DNA of 64,000 nt from the NCBI GenBank assembly GCA_023078555.1, contig CM041203.1, positions 3,205,981 to 3,269,980 on the forward strand, given 5' to 3'. The DNA is from Ulva prolifera. Taxonomy: Eukaryota; Chlorophyta; Ulvophyceae; Ulvales; Ulvaceae. Below are positions 23,480 through 35,836 of this stretch, piece after piece. The first letter of the stretch is position 1, and each line of letters opens with the position of its first letter. The notes beneath the pieces are model-generated. The model saw only the letters and a program-made list of their open reading frames with translations, ran no database searches and was not told the origin of the DNA. Position numbers and translations under genes: made by a program.

Positions 23480-26439
23480 GGTTGCTGAAAGGGGGGACTC
23501 TGCATGAGTGTTGCGGTGGCTTCAGCAGCCGCAGATTGCAGAGCTGTCGCATGAGCTGATTCCAGGCATGCACCGTTGGGCTGGCAGTCGAGCAATTGTT
23601 GCATGCACATCCTCAAAGCCTGTTGGTCTGTGGGGGGAGGGGGGGGGGGGGGGGGGCACAGACAGTGAGCATCGGAGGCCCACACACTGGTAGCCAATGT
23701 GAATTACGCAGTGGTTTTTTACCATGGCGAGCAGCTGTGTGGTTTCATGACTCTCTTAAAGTGGAGTGTCTGGTGCTGCCGATTCAGCGCTGGTGTCCCA
23801 GTCATTTTACACAGCTTGGCACTGGTCCACATACATGTGGGCTGGAGGTGCAAGTGGAACGTGAATTGCTGTGGAGGGCTACCGGAGTGCTTGCAAGACG
23901 ATTTATGAAATGATTGAAGCATGCGACGCTGGCTGCCGTGCTGCTCTGCATTGCCCGTTGTGCCGCCTTAGAGCATGAGTGCTGATGATTTTGCGCGGTG
24001 TGGACAAAAGTTCCTCTGTTGTTGCCCATGTGTTGCAGATGCACGCATACCTCAGCAACCAACATTTTATGGTCAAAGGTTGTTACTTATCACTCGATTG
24101 GTCATGATCAGCATCTACCCGGTCATGCTCTTGGTACAATGGATCAGAACCCATTATGCAGTGCCAATAACCTCTGACTTTCCACACGTGTGGCATTTTT
24201 GTTGCAGTGTAAGCAAGATTGTCACACATGTGCAGGAATCACGCATTGCAGATAACCCCAGTGATCAGTACTCACCGTTGCGTACACAAATGCTTCATGC
24301 TATCGGTAACACTCACATCAACGATAATGGACCAACTGTCGGCTTGGTGATATCATCACTGTCGAGGCCAAAGACGTTTGAATGCGTCACTTGGTGGGGC
24401 TATCTTGTGACAGGCAGTGCAATTTATGTTTCCGGCGCGCAATCTATGCTTCACACTTGACAGATTAGGTGACTACTGCATGCAGCGCAGTGCAGCACGA
24501 CTCGAGTCATATCATGTAACATAGGAGCTGCAGAAGGTTTCATAAGACCAGGTACATATACAAATTTGTTTCATACGCTGTCAGAATTTTGGGGAGTGCA
24601 GGCACCGAATAACTAAGCACCGACAGGCTCGTCATTTGCACTGCAGTGCCAGGCCAAGGTGTGCTTACCAGTCGAGAATCAGATCATCACATGTGCCAGC
24701 ACGAGGAGAATGAGGCATCATGCACCAGCACATCAGGTTGTCCCAGTACAAGTTGCGTGCTGGAAAAACCGGAACAGCTCTTCCATCAGGAGCTGCCTGA
24801 CCGGGAGTGTGCATGTGTAGGAGCCAACAGCCCTCTGCCTACCCAGTGATTCGGAATTGTGAAGCCAAGCAGAGCCACAGCTGACTCCGGGCGCCTGGTC
24901 AATGGATTTTCCATCGAGTAGATGGTGTCGTGCGCACATGCTGTGTCTCAATTTTGTCTCAGGCCGACACTTTCGGCGCACATGGCAGAGTTCCGTAGTG
25001 TTGCCACGTGCATAGACTTGTGCAAAGTCCTCCCAGGATCCGGTGTGGCCGGAGCGGGTCATGCCCATTGGACTTGTCCTCAGAGAAGAGTGAACGGGCG
25101 CAGACACACACGCAAACACACAACCAGAATCTCTGTTGAAGCAACTTTACATCAGAGCTTGCCCTCACACCACAATCACGCACGCGGCCCACATGGGCTA
25201 CATGGACAAAGTCGGAGAGGCAAGTAGCCCCTGCACAAACGGCAAACAGCTCCAGAGCAGGGTCATGAAGTCAGCATAACACCCCTGAGCCACAGCTAGC
25301 ATTCCCCGCAGCACAAGCGACCGGCCGACACGGCACCACGCAACGCTGTCTTGTGATGCATCGCACATGTAAAATCTACCTCGCCCCCACTGACGCACGC
25401 AAACGTCAACACCCCAACACACTCACTCACCCACCCGCAAAAAGCCCCCCCACACCCACCCACAAACACTCTTTCCCACAAACACTCTTTTTCACGTAGC
25501 ACTACAGCCGCACCCGGGGCGGCCTCGCACGAGACCGCCCAGCCAGGCCGCTGCCGCCTGACCCCCAACCCTCCCAGCAACCGACTCGCCGTCGTGCAGC
25601 GGTCCCCATCCAAAGCCCGAGCAAGGCAATGTCAGGGGTACCGGCAGTGGCGCAAACACCACAGGCCATGCAGCCAGAACTCACGCTGTGCGCTGGGCAG
25701 AGGTCTACAGCCCGGTTCTCTGAGGCCACTGGGAGATGGCGTCTAGCGGGTGGAAATCAAACGTACGAGATCTCGTTGAGAGGCCTGCTGCTGGGTCCAG
25801 GTGGCCTGTGCGCAGCGAGAGATGGTCGGATGGGTCTGTGAGCCCCGCCAATACAAGACCTTGCGTGCCATCAGCGGCAGTAATCTGGCGAGCATACGTC
25901 CCACATATGTACACGCAGTGGCACTGCATTGATCCACCATCCGTTGTTCAGGATTTTTTCAACTGTCCCATCCGCCATGGACCGGGCAATTTTCAGGTAT
26001 ACCCCAATGCTGGACTCGATGTTCATGCTGTAATGCTGTACCTGGCCACCTCACAGGGATGCAGCCCCCGACTTGGCGGCGTGCCGCGGCTTCCATCTCC
26101 TATACGGTTGCCGCCCAGTCGTTATCGCTCAGCAGGGTGCCGTGTCGACCTTGCCTCAGACAAGTCGAATCGTGGCCATCTCCTCGCAGAGATGTCGGGG
26201 CGACCGGCTGAGAATGCCTGATGTTGCATCAAGTTGATGGTTGGATCTCGAACAGAACGACCCTGAGAAAAGCCTGCCGTCGCGCAGGTGCTCGCTTCAG
26301 GACTTGTAAATACACAGGCGCAACACTCAACGTAAGCCGGTATCTATAATCAGCGCCATATCTTTGGAATGTGGCGCTAGGACCACTCGTTTCTGTCTGG
26401 CTCACCGCTGATCCATTTGGTGCTTCCCTTACGGTCGAC
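23480..26439. other. Large intergenic region without a recognised gene
   Basis: Holds an 18-base poly-G run (23,639-23,656), CA-rich low-complexity stretches (25,095-25,135 and 25,380-25,490, with the repeated piece CACAAACACTCTTT), and several open frames with no recognisable domain. These include plus 23,975-24,460 (161 codons, one hydrophobic segment near 24,090-24,130) and plus 25,736-26,221 (162 codons). The CA/GT-rich part resembles the tails of the retrotransposons elsewhere in the window, so an old element remnant is possible. I could not align coding parts to it. Confidence 0.45.
23639..23656 (+). repeat. Poly-G run of 18
   Basis: Homopolymer downstream of UTP15, preceded by TGGGGGGA. 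Together they give a G-rich stretch of about 25 bases in otherwise mixed DNA. Confidence 0.95.
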
Positions 26440-29400
26440 ATGGCTGAACGCTTGGAGAAGCTGGCGACAATTTTCGCCGGGGGCGGGTCCGCGCTTCAGA
26501 AATGGGTGGCACACGACAATTACGACGTCAGGCAAGATATCTTTGAGTTCTTGAAGGTGCGCGTCTGGATGGCTTTGGCTGTACCTTGATGTGCCACTCG
26601 AATTCATGTACTGTTCCTGAGCCCAGCGGTCTTCACCCTTTGCAGCTGCAGCCGAAGTCCATACAACGTGCAGGACGATATTTTTAAGCCGAACTATAGC
26701 CAGAGCTTGGAAGAGTTCAGGGAGCAGACCCTGGCCCGCTTCCTTAAGTATTCTCAACATGGCTTCTTCAGGGCAGAGGACTACCTTGAAAGTGAGCTCT
26801 GAACTCCATGATCGCGGTCGCTGGTGTAGTATATCGTTGTTGTGTACGCGAGCCTTTGTTTATTTTGCCTTATGCCCGTTCATCAAATTTGCCCCATGCC
26901 AGTACTAGTGTACACAACAGTTGGTGAGGGTGCCGAGGCATGTACGAGATGTGCACGGACCGGCACATATGTTGCATGTACCACTGCATAAGCCATCGGC
27001 ACTTGTCCAGGTGAGTCTGCTAGATAGAGGTAGAGATGGACTGACATTTTTGCATCATGGTGTCGCATTCCTTGTTGCTGCTCCATTGCGAACAGCTGCA
27101 TCTGTGCCGTGACCATCCTTCTCGGTGCTTGTGCACCCAGAATAAGAAGATTGTACGTCGAGTATATGCTGCAGCTGTGCTCAGATTGCAATGTACCTCG
27201 GAGTTGTTGCATGGTGCCTTAATCCTGCAGGCTACGCGAATGTTTGGGCAGGTCCGTACTGAGGTGGGCCGACATGTGCAATGTGGTGAACCGCACCCAG
27301 AATTCCACACAAAAGGCCCAGTCATGTGTTCATGAGTCAATGTTATGGTTTGCATATGGTAACATGCATCACCAGGATCTGGGGAAGTGTGGGCTGCAAT
27401 GGTGCTGTTAGCGGTCTGAGATTGGAGTGCCTGGTGTCAAGGTGTCTGGTGGTGCAGATCCCCGCCTCTTCATGGCCTCCATGGAGTGTCTTGCCTTCAT
27501 TGACTATTCTCTGTTCATCAAGACTGGAGCGCACTACTTGCTCTGCACAGGCACCATCTGCAAACTTGGGACAAAGGTTTGCCCTGCACCGCGCCTCTCC
27601 AACTCTGTGCAAGCATGCCTTGTCATCTGATGTCTTCTTTGGTCGATGTGAGTTTGAATCACAGCTCAGCGTGCCTGCCAATTTATCTCCAGTCACAGTG
27701 GCTGGCTGGTTCCAGCCAGCGAGAGATCTTCACCGTGGTGAAGGCATGCTTTCCTATCGCCACATCCCAGCTTGTTACTCAAGCTGTAATTGTGCATGTG
27801 TAGTCATCATTTTCTAGCGGCTGTCTCAGCTGTACTCGCCTGCTGCAGCTTTCCCATAATGCTTGCCATCAGAGTTGGTGGCACAGTCGACCCACGGGTC
27901 ATGCACACACGATCACAACTCAACAGCACGTGCACGGCATGACATGTAGTTCCATCACGACAAGTATTGGCCGTTGATGAACAAACTGACATCGCCTGGC
28001 TGCTTTGGGATGACCGAGCTGGGTCACGGTTCCAACGTGATGGGAATCGAGACCACAGCCACGTATGATCCGACAACACAGGAGTTCGTCATCAACACTC
28101 CCTCAGATTCAGCATCTAAGTACTGGATTGGTGGGGCAGGTCAGCATGGACAGGTGTGCTCCGATGGTGGCAGATCATTGAGTCGTGTGTGCCTTTGTGC
28201 TTTAAGCATGTATGAAACGTAGGGCTTGGGGCCCGATGCACAGTCGTCCACTCACATGTTGACATCAGCCTTCCGCGGCGGGACATTTCAGTGTCAGCAG
28301 AAGCCACACTTTAGACACTTGAGCGCCACGCTGCTCACGAATTAGCATTCCAGAAACAATTAGTCCGTGCACCACGAGAGGGCACAGACTCTCTCACGCA
28401 TCGGCCTGACCACACCGCCTTACAGATCTGCACCGTGCTGGCCCAGCTGTACATTCATGGCCAGTGCGAGGGACCTCACTTCTTCGTGGTGCGCATCCGG
28501 GACGAAGCGGGCAGGCCGATCCCTGGCATTCGTATCCAGGACAACGGCCCCAAGATGGGCCTCAACGGTGCCTCCTCCTGCTGCCTGAAAACCTTTCTGC
28601 GTCTGTTCTGCTGTGCCTGGCGTCATGTCAACCGCCTGGAGACTATTCCTATGTACATGTTCATGTTGTGCAGCTTCCCCTGGCAGACTGCGCAGTGTAA
28701 GGTCGGTGCCGTGGCATCGTCGGAATTGTGTACAGAACAACCCTATCCAGCGTGTGCACGGGAAAGATGGCGTGGCGAATGACAGTGTGTGCGGCTGCAT
28801 GCAGGTGTGGACAATGGCCAGATCTGGTTTGACAGCATCCGCGTGCCCCGCGAGGACATGTTGAACCGCTATGCCAATGTGGCCCCTGACGGCAAGTACA
28901 CCAGCTCCATTGCCTCTGTGTCACAGCGCTTCGGTGCGCCCCGCCACTGACGGCCTATCAGCCGCCCTGCTCCAAGCTATACTTCCTGCTCCCAGTCCAC
29001 CCTTCCGTCCTCAAGACAATTCAGCCAGTGAGGCGGTCAACCTTGCCATACGCGAGCCGCTTGACATTCCCCTTGCAGACATGCATTGCGTACACCTGCG
29101 GGAGCAGCGGCAGCAGGGGGATCCGAGGCTATCCAGACACGTGCACAGTTCTGCAGGTGCCACGGTCAGCACGCTAACGATGGGCCGAATACTCATCGGC
29201 CAGGCGGCTGTGGACTCCCTGAAAATCGGCCTCTGCATCGCCATCCGGTACAGCTTGCAGCGGCGCCAGTTTCAGAGCGTGCGCATTATGGAGTATGTGA
29301 CGCACCAGAGCCGCCTGCTGCCGGTGCTCGCGCAGGCGTACGCAATGCACATCTGCAAGGGGAATGTCAAGCGGCTCGCGTATGGCGAGGTTGACTGTTT

Positions 29401-30771
29401 GTCTCTCCCGGAGTCCCCAGCCGCTGCCCGCCGCGTGTTCCTGCTGTCGGCGGCGCTGAAGGCTGCGGCTACGTGGTACAAGACAGCAGGCCTGCAGCTG
29501 TGCCGTGAGTGCTGCGGCGGCCAGGTGTGCTTCCCAGCTGGGGCTGCCTGCTCTTCAACTTGTCAGTCCTGCTGTGTGCACGTGTGTGTTGGGGCCAGGT
29601 GGCTGTGAGGCGATGGTGTGTGAGATGTGCAGGGCGTTCTGTCGGAGAACCGGATTGGTCCGATTGCGTTAGACACAAACGTGGACACGACGTTCGAGGG
29701 CGACAACACAATCATGATGCAGCAAGTGGCCAAGATGCTGGTAGCTGAGAAGCCCAACGTGCATACAGTCGCGCCGACGGTGCCTGTGGGGAGACCCCTG
29801 CAGGATGCAACCATCTCTCAACTGCTGCAGCTGCGGTGTGCCCTGGCCAGTTGCTTAACATGCATGTTTTTTTAGTCAGTCTTACCAAATGAAGCGGTGC
29901 AAGGCAGTGGCACACTGTTTTCGTCATGGATCATTGAGGAGTTGTGCGTACATGCGTCTTATCAGTGCATTGTGTGACCATGTAGAGATATGGCGCGTTC
30001 CCACGACCCAGGGGTAGGATACCCCATTAGTCAATGCCGTTGCAGCGTTCGACCTGCTTCCGCAGAAGCATATTTCATCCTTGAATCATGGCCAGGTCTC
30101 CAATCAATCGCTCCGCGCTGATTTCAGGGTGAACGTATTGACAAAGAAGCTGTACGGTCTGGTGCAGCAAGCTGTAGACAGTTCAATGGGCCCCGAGGAG
30201 ACTGCGGCAGCGCCCGCAGCTGCATTGCAGGCCAATGGGGACCTCGCAGTCAGCCTTGGCTGGGCATACATCCACTCATACGCCTTCGAATCTTTCCTGC
30301 AGGCATGTACCCTACATGCTATTAATGTATTTTTTTTTGCCAAGGTGTAATGTGTCGCCCTCTGGCCGATGCGTTTCTGCCATCAGAGCTGTGCGCTAAC
30401 CTCTGCTTGTGACAGTTCCCACCCAGTGTGCTGCCATGCATATCAGTTGTCGTAATGCTCAACGATTCAAGACTCTGGGTGCCTGAACGCCGTCTTGTAT
30501 GCAGGCAATTCCTGGTGCACCCATGGGCAGTCAAGGCCCGCTCTGTAGCCTGGCAACGCTCTATGGACTGCGCTGTATCATGGGAAATGCCAGCTTCTAC
30601 TACTCACATGGAATGCTGCCTGCAGGCAGTGATGACATGTGCAGGCACCAGCAGTTGCAGCTGCAAACAGTCATCATGGGAGAACGGGGAAAGACCGTGC
30701 TGAGCCTGTGCGATGGTTTTGGAATTCCAGACCACTGCATACAGGCGCCTATTGCCTTTGGCAGGAACTAG
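26440..30771 (+). CDS. ACX: Acyl-CoA oxidase (peroxisomal beta-oxidation type)
   Basis: FAD enzyme that oxidises acyl-CoA to trans-2-enoyl-CoA with O2, making H2O2. Ten exons join in phase to 613 residues (family about 660): 26,440-26,556, 26,674-26,791, 27,458-27,576, 27,950-28,153, 28,426-28,567, 28,805-28,933, 29,157-29,524, 29,633-29,835, 30,128-30,302 and 30,505-30,771. Key pieces are [20 protein letters not shown] (flavin/substrate motif), [72 protein letters not shown], and [17 protein letters not shown], followed by the C-terminal ACOX domain ending [19 protein letters not shown]. There is no SKL-type PTS1 at the C-terminus. RLEKLATIF at the N-terminus is only a poor PTS2-like match. 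The ninth intron has a GC donor. It is convergent with IBA57, with stops about 100 bp apart. Confidence 0.94.
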
Positions 30772-30872
30772 GTGCGGTGCAAGCGCGCATAACATTTCAG
30801 ATTTCTTGCTTCATAGATAGTGTTAGCGGAGTTATGGGTGTGTAACAGCATTACAAACTGGTAGACGGTGGG

Positions 30873-32246
30873 TCACGATTGTGTGATGTCCGCTTGTGGC
30901 CACCAGAACGGGATCTGTGGGGCACATGGTACTTGCCTACCACAGATGGAGGCTTTCAGCGGTTGATGCTTTTGCTGTGCGTTTAACGCATCATCAACTC
31001 GTAGGTGGGCAAGCCCTACATTGCCGCAAACGCCCCGCACACTGCCAATGCTCTTTGCTTTCCCTTCTGCAAAAATCTCAGAATTGGTTGCCTCTTCAAT
31101 GTTGTCCGCAGCATCCAACAGCACCGGAAATAATCGCTTTCGTATGAGGCCTCCGAAATGTGTTCGTGCTACAAGCTCTTGCCCAATGTAGCACCCTTTC
31201 CCAAAAGAGACTCCATGCAGCCAGTCAAGGTTATACTCCAAGGGAATAGCCGCCCCTGCATGGCCAGCAACGAGCGGTTGGGTTGTCTGCTAGTTTTCCG
31301 CACCGAGATATGTTGTGTTGCAGCTATCTGACTCTTGACTCAAGTTGGAAGCTGAAAACGGCACCTTCAGGGACTTCTGCAGTGCCCTCAGCCACGCCCA
31401 GGCTAAACCTGTGCTGTACATAGAGGTCCTCTGTGCTGCCATGCTCATTTGTGTGCAGCGACGAACTGCACAGCTGTGCTTCGTCAGGCTTGCTGACGGG
31501 CCCCCTCAGCCCAAGAGCGCTGAGCCTGGGGTCAGCAGGAATGCCTGACAGGTGTTGCGGTGGATCTGCAAGGAACCCCCTGCCTTCATCACAGACCAGT
31601 GGGGCCAGCAGCGCGACATGACGAGCTGTGGTACTGCTTCCAGGCACAGGCGGCACAGTCAGCTGCGATAATGTAGCACAGCATGGAGCAGGTGCAATCA
31701 TCTGGGTCACACCTGCTTCTTGTGGCGATGGGCTGCTGGATTGCCATGCACATAAAACAGAATAATCTGCAGACGCGTCATCGATGGTGACTTGCGAGCG
31801 GAGCTTGTATCTGAGCAAGAGCTTTGTCAAGTTCGGAGCTGCTTCTGCTGGGCAGTCTAGAAGAACAGCAGTGCTGTCAGACGCATCGCGATGCAGCATC
31901 ATATCATATAGCTGTCGACCTTTATTATTAAGCATGGCGGCGTACAACACAGGTGTCTCGTCTTGCTGCAGGCGGTTGGTATCATTGGTGATCAGTCCCT
32001 GCACACCACTGGTGCCACCTTGATTGTAACTACAGCTGTACATACACAATATCATACGGATCCACATCATGCACACGGACCGATCTACCATCCGGTAGTG
32101 ATACTCCAGAGCATTGGCTGATGCTTGCTGGTTCCTTGTGGACCTGGCACATCTTGAGAACATGCCTGCAGAAACTTCAGGCAATCAGGCCCTGCAAGCC
32201 GAAGAACTGCTCGGCTCCGTAATGATGTTGTAATCCAATCTGGCAT
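30873..32246 (-). CDS. IBA57: Mitochondrial iron-sulfur assembly factor IBA57 (YgfZ/GcvT-like)
   Basis: Folate-binding-fold protein that acts with ISCA1/ISCA2 in mitochondrial [4Fe-4S] assembly. Three exons join in phase: 32,246-32,166, 31,998-31,365 and 31,255-30,873, giving 365 residues. Family pieces are LAGPDCLKFLQ|GLITNDTNRL across intron 1, YAAMLNNKGRQLYDMMLHR, the sequence HRFSLGVAEGTAEVPEG joined to AAIPLEYNLDWLHGVSFGKG, and the diagnostic motif KGCYIGQELVARTHFGG (K-x-C-Y-x-G-Q-E with the conserved Cys). The C-terminus has GSVRGVCGNVGLAHLR. The ATG at 32,246 gives a very short lead, so an upstream exon with a mitochondrial presequence may be missing. The upstream frame continues in-frame but only to a non-ATG codon. 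Intron 1 has a GC donor (CAG|GCATGT). Confidence 0.9.
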
Positions 32247-33310
32247 TGCTGATTGCCTAATGATGGTGATATGATCATTCGACGTCGTGGGTGCTGCTGG
32301 TAGCACAGCGAATGAAGCGGAACTCGATCACGCCTCTCCAATCCAAAGCCGATGTCTGTACACTGCCACGGAATAAATATATCGACACACTCGAAAGCGC
32401 ACTCCTCTGCTAGAGCAGTGATCACGCCGACATCAGAGCATTATGATGGTTTCGCTCTGGCGAGACATGACACTCAAACCTGAATGCACCCCGACGTGTG
32501 TGCTGGCAGGCTTGAGAGTGGCGTTGGTGTTCGCATGACATAGGATTCTGAGTACATCAGACGTGTCAGGACGCCTCTGACATACGACTACTTGAGCATC
32601 GGCGAAGGACGATCCACATGCTCGTCGAAGGTATCTATGATACATTTGACTCACGTCTCCGACACCTCGCCTCCGTTTAGCTTGCCGTGTCTCGTCTTCC
32701 TCGCTTCGCCAGCTCCGGCAAACCAAGCCAAAGGGTCAAATAAACCCTTGAAACCTAACACAGAAAAGCAAAGACCAGCAATGGTCGCATTCCAACCAAG
32801 CGTGTTCCGGACGAAAGTTTGCATGGCGAAGGCCTGGGTGAACGAGGTCGCGTACAGGTGTCAAAACCTGCGTCCAGTGTTCTGGTTGTTAACATCCAAT
32901 ATCCTGATCATGTGAATTATGTCGTCGGATGCCAGCACTTAGCACTCTGAGCGTGCGGACCCAACGCTTTTAGTATTCTGAGAGTCTGAACAATGAATTC
33001 TGATAATCTAAACCCAGTGCTCTGGGTACTAGCGTCTAGAAATTCTGGCGTATTCAACAGGTGTACTGGGCGGCTGCACCAGGCATTCTGGGCGTAAGGA
33101 ACTATGGCTTTGCGAGGTCCTGTATTCTGGTCGTCTGGATGCCGCTCGTTTCATGGGGCAGCATGCGGGGGCGCGCTATCCCAGTACTAAAATCGCACCA
33201 CATGCATTGAGTTTGGTCTTTCAAGGCTCTGTAATGTTGCACCATGTGGTCATGCCTCCGTCATGAATCAGACGCTCAGGTGGCAGGCTGGTCACTGGTG
33301 CACAGTAGAA
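32247..33310. other. Intergenic, with degenerate short repeats
   Basis: The first part should hold the IBA57 promoter. The minus frame 32,433-32,726 has no recognisable domain. From about 32,870 to 33,140 a motif like ATTCTGGNNGTCT recurs about eight times at irregular spacing (roughly 20-40 bp) with many changes. This looks like a decayed minisatellite. Confidence 0.45.
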
Positions 33311-33461
33311 CATGCAGCTTGAAACTGCAATGCAGTATCAAATGATAAAGTTTACAAATGGCATGAGCTCGGACGCTTGTCACCAGCATGCAGCTTGAAA
33401 CTGCAATGCAGTCTCAAATGATACATTTTACAAATGGCATGAGCTCGGACGCTTGTCACCA
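33311..33461 (+). repeat. 76-bp tandem duplication, two copies
   Basis: Copies at 33,311-33,386 and 33,387-33,461 start with CATGCAGCTTGAAACTGCAA and end with GGACGCTTGTCACCA. They differ at only a few positions near the middle, so the duplication is fairly recent. It lies just upstream of a retrotransposon fragment and is not coding as far as can be seen. Confidence 0.95.
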
Positions 33462-33739
33462 TGTTGTGAAGCATTTGGCAGCTTCCTTACTCCGAAAGAA
33501 TGAAGGGGTGACTACACACAAGCTGCAGGGTGACAGGCGATGTCCGGAATGTAGAGGATCGCTCGAGAAGCAAAACATCCAGCATGTCACAATCGAGAGG
33601 TTTGCGGGATTTACATTTTGTTTTGGAGAGGCTAGTGGTTCTAAAAGTTATCTTCGTTAAGCAAACTTTTCTTCGTGCTGGCGTAATAAAGTTTACCCGT
33701 AGGTCCTTCCACTCGACACATGGTGACACAAACAACATT

Positions 33740-34280
33740 TGCGTGCCACTGCCCTGCTGATGGCACGCCATGCGGTCAAGGCAGCTTTGGCAGGACTCAA
33801 TGTCCTGTCTGACGATTTCTCGCCACTCACAAGCCATCCAGACTGAGCGGCGTGTCGATCCACTTGGTCCACGGGGCGCTATCCTGCGCCGGCCTCCACC
33901 GTCTGGCGGTTCAGCTCTGCCCGTCACTCGATATGGTGGGTGCCTGCCTCCCGTACGGCTGTTGCGTCAGGGCCGGTATTGCTCTGATGCGGCACAGTGC
34001 TGGCTTCGGCAGGCGGGCTGGATGCTGGGGAGGGCTGTGTGGCGGCGGTGAGTCTGCTCCGTGGCAGCTGTGTTTGGGGAGGGGTGTGGGTCTTGGGGCC
34101 GCGCCCCCCCCGCAGTCGAGGGGTCGGGTAATGTCGTTTCGGGACGACTTAGGTGCGGCTGTTGCTGGTGATTTCGCGCGTGTTTGCGGATGTGGACCTG
34201 AGCGCGTGGATGGGTGTGTATACAGGGTCTTGGGTGTGCTGGTGCCTTTGCGTGTGGGTGTGGGTGTGTAGGGTGTCGCT
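33740..34280 (+). mobile_element. 3'-end fragment of the same retrotransposon family
   Basis: About 100 bp at 33,755-33,845 matches the end of the endonuclease ORF of the element at 2,220-3,850: LMARHAVKAAL, then SDDFSPLTSHPD and a stop, versus LMVRHAGKAAL and CDDLSPLTGHPA. A GC-rich and then GT-rich non-coding tail follows to about 34,275, as in that element. It is strongly 5'-truncated and broken. Confidence 0.7.
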
Positions 34281-34640
34281 CTTGCGAGGCATGGGTTGCA
34301 TGTGGGAAGAGTGCAGCGGAAGATCACATGCAGTCCACATACTAATTTGCTCATGGATGCTATGTTCACATTGAGGTTTTTCTTCGCAGGTTTGAGGACC
34401 CTGCACGGCATTGTCTTGCGATCGCCATCTGCCACCACTGTGGGCGTCCCAAGTCCATGGCGTCGCATACTTTTGTGTATTTGAAGACCACAGCTTGGCG
34501 GCCGTGACACGCTGCAGAGACACGACGCGAATGTGAAACGAAATGCGTCACATGATACTCTTGAAAAGGTGCAGCGATACGATACTGATTCTGAATCTCC
34601 GAAAAGGAGGCGAGGCTGAAATTGGGCCGCCGCAGGACAC
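34281..34640. other. Coding-like orphan segment between element fragments
   Basis: After a possible TCGCAG acceptor (about 34,390) a plus frame reads FEDPARHCLAIAICHHCGRP and continues about 16 codons. Farther on, another frame reads DTLEKVQRYDTDSESPKRRR and a stop near 34,614. These look like protein-coding pieces, including a Cys/His cluster and a basic tail. No family is recognised and no complete gene can be assembled. Confidence 0.25.
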
Positions 34641-35620
34641 GGAGATAGATAAATACATAAATACATAGATATAGGTCGCTGTGGTACGCGCTCGTGCCCG
34701 GCCTAGTGCCATGAATGAGTGAGTGGATTTGCGAGTGGATCCCGAGAAACGGCTCGATGCCCGGCCTCTGTCCTTTGTAACTACATAGATACAGGTCGAT
34801 GAATAGCTAGCTTGCCAGGCCCACCCCCCCCTTATCCACCACTGCCTATCTTCCAAGTTGCGGGCCTTCGCAAGCGGCAGCGTCGCCCGCGGGGCCGTCG
34901 CCTGCAGCCCCGCCGCCGCCACCGACCGCGCGGCGCTGGCGCCGGAGGCTGCTCCAGACGCGGATGCCGCAGCAGCTGGGCGCAGCGCCCATGTGGAAAG
35001 ATCCGCGCTGGACGCCGAGCAGGCTGCGGCGCCAGAGACGGGGGGGGGGGGTTGCGGGGTGTTCAGGGTTCTGCAGGGCCTTGGGCTGGGGTGCAGGCCA
35101 CTGCCGCGCACGAGGAAGGGCTGTAGGAGGTGCTCACGGTGATGGCCCGGGAGAAGGTGGGGGATATCAAGTGGGTGCCGCCTGATGACCCTTTGTGCAT
35201 AGGGCATGTGTCGATTGTAACTCCGTGATGCTACCTATTGCAGCGCGGCGGCTCGGGCGGCAGGGTCTGCTGCGGCGGTGCGGGATGTGCAGAAACGCAA
35301 TGCATATCGTGTGTACGACCCTGATGCATTGGTTTTACGCCATTGTCGCATGAGACGCATGGCAAATTGGGGCGGCCTGCTATGGCACATCTGAACAGGC
35401 TGGCTGAGGTTGCTTCTCGGTGTGGTATGATGGATCATGGTGTGTTTGTGACGAATGCTTTGCGCCGGTTGAGTGTGGCGTTGTGCAAAGGGAATGCTTA
35501 TGTGCTCCGTGCGGGGCTTCAATCTTTGGCATGTGTTGCCGGTTGGGCTGTCGTGCAAACTCGTGCCCAGCCTAGCGCCATGAAAGAGTGAGTGTGTTAA
35601 CGAGTGGATTCCGAGAACGG
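34640..35620 (+). mobile_element. Chain of 5'-truncated copies of the RT/endonuclease retrotransposon
   Basis: A tetranucleotide-like tail (GATAGATAAATACATAAATACATAGATATAGG, about 34,643-34,670 in part) is followed by a copy of only about 130 bp ending in TTTGTAACTACATAGATACAGG (about 34,800). A longer truncated copy then begins at once. The latter carries a Pro/Ala-rich region (34,860-35,040), a 10-base G run, EKVGDIKWVPPDDPLCIGHVS, FTPLSHETHGKLGRPAMAHL, NALRRLSVALCKGNA and a stop near 35,590. These match the endonuclease region of the minus-strand element at 7,403-8,257. The coding frame is interrupted several times. Both copies lack the reverse transcriptase. Confidence 0.8.
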
Positions 35621-35836
35621 GAGCTGAATAATGCACTATTAATATTAATACCATGTGCCCCATGCATTGAACTTGCTTGAGATTTCGGCATCCCCTCCCA
35701 GATTGCCCCTCGGGTACACTAGGAATCAGAGATTGGATCATTCGAGCGAATAGATTGATCGCAGCGCACGTCGAGCCGGTGCTTGCTTGATCTGAATCAG
35801 ATCGAGACCCTTCCTTCGCGACCCCGATCAAAAGCT

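Noticed and set aside
25736-26221. 162-codon plus ORF as a gene
   Set aside because: No domain, no clear splice partners, and the overlapping minus strand is also open. Evidence is too weak.
32870-33461. CRISPR-like repeat array
   Set aside because: Spacing and units are irregular, the clean repeat has only two tandem copies without spacers, and the surroundings are eukaryotic.
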